A stretch of DNA of 64,000 nt from GCA-2705995 sp048267965 (GTDB lineage: Bacteria > Bacteroidota > Bacteroidia > Flavobacteriales_G > Salibacteraceae), in the NCBI GenBank assembly GCA_048267965.1, contig JBLWWK010000004.1, positions 169,641 through 233,640 of the forward strand, read 5' to 3'. The position numbers and the translations under genes are program-made. Every line of letters starts with the position of its first letter. Position 1 is the stretch's first letter. Under the pieces are notes generated by a model that was not told the origin of the DNA, did not search any database, and saw only the letters and a program-made list of their open reading frames with translations. Below are positions 37,101 to 43,740 of the stretch, in pieces.

Positions 37101-37367
37101 TAACTTTCCATTCTTTTTTAGAATGAAACGAAAAATCAAACGATAAAACTCTACACCTATTGCCAGTACACTAACAGACAATATTAACCATTTCAATGAG
37201 CTCGATAAATACAAGAAATATTCCAGTACAATTAGTGTAAAAAAAACAATCAACAGAAGAATCAACCATTGAGCAAAACCTTGTTTTATCTTATTCTGAT
37301 AGAATTCAGTGATAAATGAATCTACAAGAGTTAAAACTTTTGAAGCATTTTTGTAACTATCTAACAT
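34119..37367 (-). CDS. DUF4175 family membrane protein with long coiled coil
   Basis: A 1082-residue protein. Membrane helices lie near residues 30-80 (FAQWLILLLIVFFTLIVLE and LKWLILSVSVLAIGVEF) and again near 157-178. An extracytoplasmic beta-rich part spans 200-480. A very charged Glu/Lys/Gln coiled coil runs from about 485 to 760, followed by a Gly/Lys-rich low-complexity stretch and another coil. It matches the DUF4175 proteins common in Bacteroidota, whose function is unknown. It is first in a probable operon with ybeY and mnmG. Confidence 0.85.
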   Translation of the reverse strand: MLDSYKNASKVLTLVDSFITEFYQNKIKQGFAQWLILLLIVFFTLIVLEYFLYLSSSLKWLILSVSVLAIGVEFYRLIFRFILKKNGKLNPISREEAARLIGSKLPGVEDRLLNGIQLIRSAQQDELAIAALSAKDELVDSVSLSDLFDRKSLLRWFTLSSILLGISVVGISFQPSFISEGTHRLFSVNTVFEKAHPYQFEYSVLEDYEIRKGEDLSIQVRFTGIVPEELYVVNEGSRWRMKRSGNEFSLKLSNLKSSSAFQLNDLEYSFGYKRYSVLQPPTIFKREVFVDVPDHTKLTDFTSTEFENISIPEGSTLRLIVEGENIKSVVDTANRLSFIERVNGYSSDFNLRQDFFTQLRISSDDLDEMTDISFKVLKDEFPVVSIDEENWFPAQGKLLLEGWAKDDYGIQNIQVRYRIQGSEVWKNKTVLSSQANRVTWKEELSVPTGEKIEVQVVVTDNDEVNGYKQGFTTLRSFQPESLTSKLEREEKEVNALVDELEQAQKENSKDEELLKKLLNKRRTGESLSWSEQQDLKNLLEQFKDSVESIRKELSKFNKKKTERGERLEESENQLEKLMDETLQKKLDELEKLLNELERDKLDDEKLEEFSLSKEEFEDQLDRNIELLKRLQVEKAFEGLQDRLEELSKKQEDLAKEDFDSVEDQEKIEDQFEDIQKDLEDAYDKNEDLEKPLDLDSSEEEQKEVSDQMNQSKDELSKGKKSKANDSQKGSSESMKKLAKKLEASMMSSQNSQKQEDIKALRQILDNLIYLSFTQEDLLLKVKDAKRSDPVLNDVKRNQSIVINDFTIVEDSLRALSKRLVQLEPIVMKEVSGIRKEQSRALASLEERKLRDNLVSTQQAITHINNLAVMLNELSEQLQQQMAQMKFGEGACQNPGSQGKPSAGDMKSMQKKVSDEIKKLQQQMAEEGKSGESGKGGKGGKGKKGANSEKFAKLAAEQAKIREMVQSLQESLNEGSGSNGLNELKKAMEDAEEKLLNKEIDAELMKRQEQILSKLLEAENAERQREKERKRESKEGTNKDIYNKGLEEYLKQKEQELEQLQLSPAEYRKYYHNKTTEFLQIND

Positions 37368-37466
37368 ATGGGCAACAAAATTCGTAAAAGAAACGTACCA
37401 AAACCAAGTAAATTATTATCGTTGTTATTATAACTTGCTCTTTAATAGAATAATATTCGCGCGCAA

Positions 37467-38357
37467 ATGAAGAGAGTTGTTCTTTATACAATACTATTTA
37501 CACTTCTATCTACATCTCTGTATTCGCAAAGAAGCAAAAGAAAACGTTCATTACGTGATTATTGGCCTTCTTATAAACATACTGCCACTTTAGCACTAGG
37601 TGGTACTTACTTTTACGGAGACTTACAAGGTGGACCATTTGAACGTGCACCAGTGCCTGATGGTTTAAAACCAGAAACCATACGTTATGCTATTTCGGGA
37701 ACGTACAAATACAAAATTCACCCTAGAGTAAATTTACGTCTGTCTCTGTCGTATGCTCGTATCAGTGCTGCCGACAGCATTACTTCTGGAAAACAAGTGC
37801 GTAATTTATCTTTTCGCTCTCAAATAATAGAACTATCTCCGATGGTAGAGTTTTATGTAGTTCGTGAACGTTTTCCTACCAAAATGCGTTGGGGCCGTTG
37901 GGTAGCGAATAGAAAACCCACACGAGACTTCTCGTGGTATTTTGCAACAGGTGTAACAGGTCTCTATTTTAATCCTAAAGCGAAATATCAAAACGAATGG
38001 ATTGAACTGCAACCATTAGGAACCGAAGGACAAGGACTCAACGGCACGGAAAAATACAATCGAGTAGCTATTGGTATACCTGCTATAATGGGCTTTCAGT
38101 ACATGGTTAATCAAAAATGGAGTTTTGGTTTCGAAACTGGCATGCGCTGGGTTTTTACCGATTACTTAGACGATGTTAGCACCGATTATTACGACCCCGA
38201 TGTCTTGAGAGCTGTAAACGGACCTGCATCTGCCGATTTATCGAACAGAAGTGATGGTAGATTTGAAACAGGCTCGGTTCGTGGTAACCCTAATCAAAAA
38301 GATTCTTATTTATTCGCTCAGATTACCATATCAAGAAAAATAAGACCTCCCCGTTAA
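37467..38357 (+). CDS. Outer-membrane beta-barrel protein, DUF6089/PorG-like
   Basis: A 296-residue protein with a signal peptide (MKRVVLYTILFTLLSTSLYSQ) and a series of amphipathic strands, for example HTATLALGGTYFYGDLQGG and KYKIHPRVNLRLSLSYARIS. It ends in an Arg/aromatic strand. The YGDL-type opening and the overall length fit the DUF6089 family, which includes PorG, the outer-membrane anchor of the PorK/PorN type IX secretion ring. The PorG assignment is inferred from family resemblance. Barrel-protein similarity is weak, so another small barrel is possible. It is divergent from the DUF4175 operon. Confidence 0.7.
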   Translation: MKRVVLYTILFTLLSTSLYSQRSKRKRSLRDYWPSYKHTATLALGGTYFYGDLQGGPFERAPVPDGLKPETIRYAISGTYKYKIHPRVNLRLSLSYARISAADSITSGKQVRNLSFRSQIIELSPMVEFYVVRERFPTKMRWGRWVANRKPTRDFSWYFATGVTGLYFNPKAKYQNEWIELQPLGTEGQGLNGTEKYNRVAIGIPAIMGFQYMVNQKWSFGFETGMRWVFTDYLDDVSTDYYDPDVLRAVNGPASADLSNRSDGRFETGSVRGNPNQKDSYLFAQITISRKIRPPR

Positions 38358-38385
38358 ACTTTTCGTTTACTAACAAGGCTTTCGT

Positions 38386-38393
38386 TATTTTTG
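38386..38393 (+). promoter_or_regulatory. -7 promoter box for gltX
   Basis: TATTTTTG, a perfect TAnnTTTG match, lies 22 bp before the gltX ATG. No clear -33 TTG was found at the usual distance. Confidence 0.55.
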
Positions 38394-38415
38394 CGCGCTC
38401 TAAAAAACAATAGAA

Positions 38416-39948
38416 ATGAAAGATCGCGCTACACGAGTACGTTTCGCTCCCAGCCCTACAGGTCCTTTACATATGGGTGGTGTTAGAACCGCTTTGTATA
38501 ACTTCCTTTACGCTAAGCATCATCAGGGTACTTTTATACTTCGTATTGAAGATACTGATCAGACTCGCTACGTTCAAGGCGCTGAACAATATATTATGGA
38601 AGCGCTTAAATGGTGTAACATTACGCCTGATGAGAGCCCCGAAAACCCTGGTAAATACGGCCCCTACCGTCAATCAGAAAGAAAAGATTTATATAGAAAA
38701 TACGCTGATCAGCTTATAGAATCAGGTGATGCCTACTACGCATTCGATACTCCAGAAGAGTTAGAAGAAATGCGTGAACGCTTACGCAAAGCCAAAGTTG
38801 CTAGCCCGCAGTACAACGCAGTAACCCGCTCTACAATGAAAAACTCACTTACTTTATCAGAAGATGAAGTAAAGGAGAGAATTGCCCAAGGTGAACCTTA
38901 TGTAATCCGTCTTAAAGTTCCACGTAACGAAGAAATTCGATTTCACGATGAAATTCGCGGATGGGTAGTCGTTCACTCTTCAAATATTGATGACAAAGTG
39001 ATTTTTAAATCAGATGGAATGCCTACTTATCATCTCGCTAATATTGTTGATGACCATCTCATGGAAATTTCACATGTAATCCGCGGAGAAGAGTGGTTGC
39101 CTTCTGCCCCACTCCACGTTCTACTTTACCGCTTTTTAGGTTGGGAAGAAACGATGCCCAAATTTGCTCACTTACCCCTAATTCTAAAACCCGATGGAAA
39201 CGGTAAACTCAGCAAGCGTGACGGTGACCGATTGGGCTTTCCCGTTTTCCCACTGCAATGGCAAGACCCTACGTCTAAAGAAATTTCATCAGGTTACCGC
39301 GAACAAGGGTATTTTCCAGAAGCATTTGTAAATATGCTTTCTTTTCTCGGTTGGAACCCAGGTACCAATCAAGAGGTGTTTTCCCTAGAAGAGTTAATTC
39401 AAGCATTCAGTTTAGAACGTGTTGGAAAAGCAGGGGCTAAATTTGATGCTGATAAAACCAAGTGGTTCAATCAACAATACTTACGTACTAAAGACAATTC
39501 TGAACTAGCAGAAAGATTGACTCCTTTGGCAGAAGCAAAAGGATATTCAGTTTCTCAAGACTTCCTAGAAAAGATTGCTCAACCTCTTAAAGAAAGAGCC
39601 ACATTTATTGCTGAAATGCTTCAAGAAGGAGCGTACTTTTTTACGGCTCCTACAGAATATGACGAAAAAACGGTAGCTAAAAAGTGGAAAGGAAATACAC
39701 CTACCTATCTCACTGAATTAAAAGAGGCTTTAGCCATCCTATCTGACTTTTCTGAAGAAAAAATTGAAGAAACTTTTAAAACCATTCTCGCTAAACATGA
39801 GATTGGTTTCGGACAATTAGGACCCGGTTTTAGACTCGCCATCACCGGTAAAGGAATGGGTCCTTCTTTATTCGAAATATGCGCTATTATAGGACAACAA
39901 GAAACAATTTCACGCATAGATACCGCGCTAGCAACTATTAAGAAATAA
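38416..39948 (+). CDS. gltX: Glutamate--tRNA ligase
   Basis: A 510-residue class I aminoacyl-tRNA synthetase charging tRNA-Glu. The HIGH-like motif is in RFAPSPTGPLHMGG near residue 9-22, and the KMSKS-like motif is KLSKRDGDR. The expected length and the segment NIVDDHLMEISHVIRGEEW are present. The stop and the folB start share one base (TAATG), indicating coupling. An insertion-like segment (LQWQDPTSKEISSGYREQGY) near residue 280 is typical of Bacteroidota GltX. Confidence 0.97.
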   Translation: MKDRATRVRFAPSPTGPLHMGGVRTALYNFLYAKHHQGTFILRIEDTDQTRYVQGAEQYIMEALKWCNITPDESPENPGKYGPYRQSERKDLYRKYADQLIESGDAYYAFDTPEELEEMRERLRKAKVASPQYNAVTRSTMKNSLTLSEDEVKERIAQGEPYVIRLKVPRNEEIRFHDEIRGWVVVHSSNIDDKVIFKSDGMPTYHLANIVDDHLMEISHVIRGEEWLPSAPLHVLLYRFLGWEETMPKFAHLPLILKPDGNGKLSKRDGDRLGFPVFPLQWQDPTSKEISSGYREQGYFPEAFVNMLSFLGWNPGTNQEVFSLEELIQAFSLERVGKAGAKFDADKTKWFNQQYLRTKDNSELAERLTPLAEAKGYSVSQDFLEKIAQPLKERATFIAEMLQEGAYFFTAPTEYDEKTVAKKWKGNTPTYLTELKEALAILSDFSEEKIEETFKTILAKHEIGFGQLGPGFRLAITGKGMGPSLFEICAIIGQQETISRIDTALATIKK

Positions 39949-40298
39949 TGGATACGTTAGAAATTAACGGTATTAGATGCTATGCATTTCATGGGTGCAT
40001 CGATGTTGAAGCGAACGCTGGCGGCTATTTTTTAGTCGATATAGAAGTAAAAGGTAATTGGAGAAAAGCATCAGTAAGTGACGAACTTACTGATGCCATT
40101 GATTACGTTACACTTAGTAATATTGCGCTCGAAGAAATGAAAATTCGAGCAAAACTTATTGAGCGTGTGGCGTATAAGATTGCCGATAGAATACAGAAAG
40201 AATTTTTATTTATTGAAGGTGTAAAGGTCTCTATTACAAAAGAAAGAGCACCTATTGAAAAAGATGTAGCTTCAGTTACGGTAACAGTAAATGTCTAA
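39948..40298 (+). CDS. folB: Dihydroneopterin aldolase
   Basis: A 116-residue tunnelling-fold enzyme of folate synthesis that splits dihydroneopterin. ITSI-like N-terminal EINGIRCYAFHGCIDVEA, the segment DELTDAIDYVTLSNIA and the C-terminal VKVSITKERAPI match FolB, including the conserved active-site lysine region. It overlaps gltX by one base. Confidence 0.93.
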   Translation: MDTLEINGIRCYAFHGCIDVEANAGGYFLVDIEVKGNWRKASVSDELTDAIDYVTLSNIALEEMKIRAKLIERVAYKIADRIQKEFLFIEGVKVSITKERAPIEKDVASVTVTVNV

Positions 40299-40301
40299 AG
40301 C

Positions 40302-40331
40302 TTGTATTAGCTAGCATTTTTAATATCTTTG
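40302..40331 (+). promoter_or_regulatory. Promoter of tRNA-Cys
   Basis: TTG at 40302-40304, a 19-bp spacer and TATCTTTG at 40324-40331 form a good Bacteroidota promoter 13 bp upstream of the tRNA. Confidence 0.75.
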
Positions 40332-40344
40332 CAGGCCTTAAAAA

Positions 40345-40415
40345 GGTCTCGTGGCCGAGTGGCTAGGCTGGGCTCTGCAAAAGCTCCTACAGCGGTTCGA
40401 ATCCGCTCGAGACCT
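40345..40415 (+). tRNA. tRNA-Cys (anticodon GCA)
   Basis: A 71-nt cloverleaf. Acceptor strands GGTCTCG and CGAGACC, the anticodon loop CTGCAAA with GCA, the T-arm GGTTCGAATCC and discriminator T are as expected for tRNA-Cys. CCA is not encoded, unlike the tRNA-Asn in this window. Confidence 0.97.
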
Positions 40416-40416
40416 C

Positions 40417-40449
40417 AAAAGCCTTTTCAATTATGAAAAGGCTTTTTTT
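40417..40449 (+). terminator. Terminator after tRNA-Cys
   Basis: AAAAGCCTTTTCA pairs with TGAAAAGGCTTTT around ATTA and ends in a T run, directly behind the tRNA. Confidence 0.95.
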
Positions 40450-40493
40450 GTGCCTTTAACTTTTCGTTAGGAAAATCTCATATTTCTACAAAG

Positions 40494-40501
40494 TATTTTT
40501 G
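40494..40501 (+). promoter_or_regulatory. -7 promoter box abutting a thioredoxin-fold gene
   Basis: TATTTTTG matches TAnnTTTG exactly and ends 4 bp before the ATG at 40506, the same spacing as at the biotin carrier gene. A leaderless transcript is likely if this box is used. Confidence 0.5.
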
Positions 40502-40505
40502 CTGC

Positions 40506-41117
40506 ATGGAAACAGCAACTATAACCTCGCTTGTTCAATCTTCTTTTGAAAACGGTATTTCTTACACCGAATATAGAGATCAAATAAGCCAATTAGTAAA
40601 AGAAGGTAAAACCTCTGGAACTAATCAATCTGAAGCTTTAGTAGATTATACCAAATTGAATGCTCAGCGAATGAACCGTTGGGATAAAAAAGTGGAACTC
40701 AACACAGAGTTATCTACCACGTTAGAACACGTGAAACAACCTCTCAAATTTTTGATTATTACTGAAGCTTGGTGTGGAGATGCCGCTCACAACATACCTA
40801 CTCTAGCTAAAATGGCAGACGCTCAACCCAATATTGAATTAAAATTGGTGTATAGAGACGAGAATCTTGAACTTATGGATCAGTTCTTAACCAATGGTGG
40901 TAGAAGTATTCCAAAAGTAATTATCGCTAACGAAAATTTTGAAGTTCTAGACAGTTGGGGACCTCGCCCTGCTGATTGCCAACTACTCTACACCCGTTTA
41001 AAAGAAGAAAAAGCCGACTTTGAAACTCAAAAAATTGAACTTCAAAAGTGGTATAATAAAGATAAACAACAATCGCTTATGAATGAGTTTTGCGATTTAC
41101 TTCAAGCTCATTTATAA
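40506..41117 (+). CDS. Thioredoxin family protein lacking the second active-site cysteine
   Basis: A 203-residue protein with a helical N-terminus and a thioredoxin-like fold from about residue 75 (LKFLIITEAWCGDAAHNIPT). The active-site region reads WCGDA in place of WCxxC, so only one cysteine remains. GGRSIPKVIIAN supplies the cis-proline. Such proteins are widespread in Bacteroidota, and a thiol function other than classical disulfide reduction is likely. It is a single gene between two terminators. Confidence 0.82.
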   Translation: METATITSLVQSSFENGISYTEYRDQISQLVKEGKTSGTNQSEALVDYTKLNAQRMNRWDKKVELNTELSTTLEHVKQPLKFLIITEAWCGDAAHNIPTLAKMADAQPNIELKLVYRDENLELMDQFLTNGGRSIPKVIIANENFEVLDSWGPRPADCQLLYTRLKEEKADFETQKIELQKWYNKDKQQSLMNEFCDLLQAHL

Positions 41118-41131
41118 GATCTCTATAAAAA

Positions 41132-41160
41132 GAAAAACCCCCGCCATAGCGAGGGTTTTT
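41132..41160. terminator. Bidirectional terminator between convergent genes
   Basis: AAAAACCC and CGC on one arm pair with GCG and GGGTTTTT on the other, with one mismatch. It lies between the thioredoxin-fold gene and the small membrane protein gene. Confidence 0.9.
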
Positions 41161-41196
41161 CCCCAATCAATCAATATAAACCAAATCAAGCTACCC

Positions 41197-41388
41197 CTAA
41201 GCTGCTTGATCAGCTCCTTTTGTGCTCTTCGAAAAGAAGAAAGCACCTAATCCTGTACCTAGTAAGGTAAGAATAAACATTATCAATGTTGTCATATCTG
41301 GCTGCATTCTCGATAACATCCCGTAATTGAACGGACCGATAGCAGTTATTAAAAAGATTATTATTCCGATTAACTTGTTCTTGTTCAT
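41197..41388 (-). CDS. Small two-helix membrane protein
   Basis: A predicted 63-residue protein starting MNKNKLIGIIIFLITAIGPF, with a second hydrophobic segment LIMFILTLLGTGLGAFFF and a polar tail. An in-frame ATG 39 bp upstream exists, but its extra residues (MFVVTFEVRKPET) look like translated leader. No family was recognised. A clear terminator follows, which supports a real gene. Confidence 0.6.
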   Translation of the reverse strand: MNKNKLIGIIIFLITAIGPFNYGMLSRMQPDMTTLIMFILTLLGTGLGAFFFSKSTKGADQAA

Positions 41389-41472
41389 TGTTTCAGGTTT
41401 TCGAACCTCGAAAGTAACTACAAACACAAATTAACACCAAGAAAATAGTGCACAAAATGATTTATATCAGCT

Positions 41473-41502
41473 TTGATGCCTTTTTTTATGGATGTAGCTT
41501 TG
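41473..41502 (+). promoter_or_regulatory. Promoter of the NdpA-like gene
   Basis: TTG at 41473-41475, a 19-bp spacer and TAGCTTTG at 41495-41502 give a canonical Bacteroidota promoter 19 bp before the ATG. Confidence 0.75.
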
Positions 41503-41521
41503 CTTCACAATTCTAAATATA

Positions 41522-42577
41522 ATGATTGAATTTTCTGAATCAAATCTACTCAGCGTTATTGCACACTTTGTAGGTAACCAATCTAGAGAAGAAGGAGTAA
41601 CCGTCTCTAACGAAACCATTCCCCTTTCTGAAGAGCTTACAGACGCTCTATACCGCTATTTTACCAAACCTTTTGAAAAACAAACTGAAGATTACCGTTT
41701 CCATAACGAAGTTGACTTGAATCAAAATGTGGTTTTTTCAACTGTTTCTCAGATTTTCGACCAACCCGAGCAAATAATTCCTCTTTCTGAGCAATTGTTG
41801 CATCATTTATATGAACAGTCTCTTCATCCGCATATTAAACCAGGTGAATTGTATGTGGCTTATTTCACCGATGTTATTCTTGAAGGCGAAATCACCGATG
41901 CCATCGGAATCTTTAAAAGTGAACAAAAAGACACGTTTCTACTTGTAAACGGTTCCTACCAAAATCTATCTCTAGAGCCAAAACGAGGCATAAATATTAA
42001 AAAATTAGATAAGGGTTGTTTAATTTTTAATACAGAAAAAGAACTCGGATATCGCTTATTATCAGTTGATAGCAACAATTACGATGCGCAATATTGGAAA
42101 GAAGATTTCTTGCAGATTAAACCAAATACCAACGAAGCCTATCAAACCAAGCAAGCAATTTCTTTGGTAAAAGAATTTACGCAAGATATTGTAGCGCAAA
42201 TCGAAGACAAAAAAGAACAAGCCGTTTTGATGGATCGGGCTGTAAAATATTTCGAAGAAGAAGAGCATTTTAAAGCAGACGAATTCGAAGAAAAGGTATT
42301 GGTAAAGCCGGCTTACAAAGATGAATTTAAAGATTATCAGAAGGTGTTTTCTGAAAAAAACAACGTGGAACCCATCACCGAAGAGTTTGAAATTGCCAAA
42401 CCAACGGTAAAAAAGGAAAAGAAAAAATTAGCCGGACTTATAAAACTAGACACCAATATTCAGATTAAGATGGATTTTAATAGCCCTGAATCTGCCGATA
42501 AGTTTATTGAGCGCGGCTACGATGAACATAAACAAATGCACTACTACACCATCTATTTTAACCATGAAAAGAACTAA
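41522..42577 (+). CDS. Nucleoid-associated protein (NdpA/YejK family)
   Basis: A 351-residue protein matching the 37-kDa nucleoid-associated protein family. The N-terminal IAHFVGNQSREEGV and the segments LYVAYFTDVILEG and DKGCLIFNTEKE are typical. YejK-type proteins associate with the nucleoid, though the biochemical role is poorly defined. One GTAGGAACC motif lies antisense at 41951-41959, read in the gene as Gly-Ser-Tyr. It precedes the RND efflux genes by 33 bp, but its role differs from theirs. Confidence 0.82.
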   Translation: MIEFSESNLLSVIAHFVGNQSREEGVTVSNETIPLSEELTDALYRYFTKPFEKQTEDYRFHNEVDLNQNVVFSTVSQIFDQPEQIIPLSEQLLHHLYEQSLHPHIKPGELYVAYFTDVILEGEITDAIGIFKSEQKDTFLLVNGSYQNLSLEPKRGINIKKLDKGCLIFNTEKELGYRLLSVDSNNYDAQYWKEDFLQIKPNTNEAYQTKQAISLVKEFTQDIVAQIEDKKEQAVLMDRAVKYFEEEEHFKADEFEEKVLVKPAYKDEFKDYQKVFSEKNNVEPITEEFEIAKPTVKKEKKKLAGLIKLDTNIQIKMDFNSPESADKFIERGYDEHKQMHYYTIYFNHEKN

Positions 42578-42610
42578 ACTCAACTAAATTAATCTCCAAA
42601 GACCAGATCA

Positions 42611-43735
42611 ATGACAAAGCGTCAAATCATTATTCTGAGCGTGCTATCAACCATTATTGTAGGCATTGTTGGCTACTTATATACGAACCAGTCGAGTAGT
42701 TTTACTCAAAAACAGAGCACTGTGGTTCCTACCAAATTTTTGAAAACTCAAGTTGTTTCCAAAGATTCTCTACCCCTCACCATAGAAACATACGGCCGCG
42801 TTCTATCTGCCAGAAATGTAACCTTAAGTAGTGAAGTTCAAGGTGTTATTTCTGAAGGAACCGTACCTTTAAAATCGGGAGCTCGCTTCAAAAAAGGAGA
42901 TGTTCTTTTCAAAATAGACAACAGACAAGCTAATTATTCGCTTCGATCGTTAAAAGCTAGCTTTCTCAATCTCGTGGCTTCTATTTTACCCGACCTCAAC
43001 ATCGATTATACCGATAGCTACCCTCGTTGGAAAGATTTTTTCGAAGCCATTGATGTGAATAAGCCCTTACCCGATTTGCCTGAAGTAAAGAGCATTAAAG
43101 AGAAAACCTTTCTGGCTACTAAAAATGTGCTCAGCGAGTATTACACCATAAAAAGCCAAGAAGAATTATTAAAGAAATATACGGTTCATGCCCCTTTTTC
43201 AGGAAGCATAGTTCAAGCGTTTACTGAAGAAGGAACTACAGTAAATGCTGGAGTTAATATCGCATCAATCATTAAAAACGATGCTTTAGAAGTTCAGGTG
43301 CCCATCGATGTGCAAAACGTGCATTTGGTAACCATTGGTAGCCAAGTAGCGCTGCAAAGCCAAGACGAACAAAACGCCTGGGAAGGAACCGTTTCTCGCA
43401 TCGGACAATCCGTTAATTCAACTACACAATCTATCGATTTATTTGTAACCGTGAACTCTAAGTCACAAAAAGCACAACTGTTTAATGGAATGTTCTTAAA
43501 TGCCACTATACATGCTGGTTACATCGCTAACTCTGTTGAATTACCCAGACGGGCTTTACAAACAGAAAACTCGGTTTACCTAATAAAAGATAGCACATTG
43601 GTTTCTACCAAAGTAAGCATCGATAAATCGAACCCAGAAACCTTTGTAACCAGAAGTTTACAAACTAATGACCGAGTTGTCATAGAACCCGTAACATCAA
43701 CTAGCCTAAACCTTAAAGTAGCTCCATTAAAGTAA
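42611..43735 (+). CDS. RND efflux periplasmic adaptor (membrane fusion protein)
   Basis: A 374-residue adaptor. The N-terminal membrane segment is IIILSVLSTIIVGIVGYLY. A barrel-sandwich domain includes GVISEGTVPLKSGARFKKGD, with its matching half KYTVHAPFSGSIVQAFTEEG. The helical hairpin between them is short. Beta-barrel and membrane-proximal domains follow. It would join the inner-membrane pump and outer-membrane channel encoded next, 5 bp and 13 bp apart. The transported substrate cannot be inferred. Confidence 0.9.
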   Translation: MTKRQIIILSVLSTIIVGIVGYLYTNQSSSFTQKQSTVVPTKFLKTQVVSKDSLPLTIETYGRVLSARNVTLSSEVQGVISEGTVPLKSGARFKKGDVLFKIDNRQANYSLRSLKASFLNLVASILPDLNIDYTDSYPRWKDFFEAIDVNKPLPDLPEVKSIKEKTFLATKNVLSEYYTIKSQEELLKKYTVHAPFSGSIVQAFTEEGTTVNAGVNIASIIKNDALEVQVPIDVQNVHLVTIGSQVALQSQDEQNAWEGTVSRIGQSVNSTTQSIDLFVTVNSKSQKAQLFNGMFLNATIHAGYIANSVELPRRALQTENSVYLIKDSTLVSTKVSIDKSNPETFVTRSLQTNDRVVIEPVTSTSLNLKVAPLK

Positions 43736-43740
43736 GCTAG

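Noticed and set aside
40723..40738. CACGTGAAACA inside the thioredoxin-fold gene as a further parS site
   Set aside because: Only the right half matches and it lies in coding sequence; it was not counted in the parS cluster.
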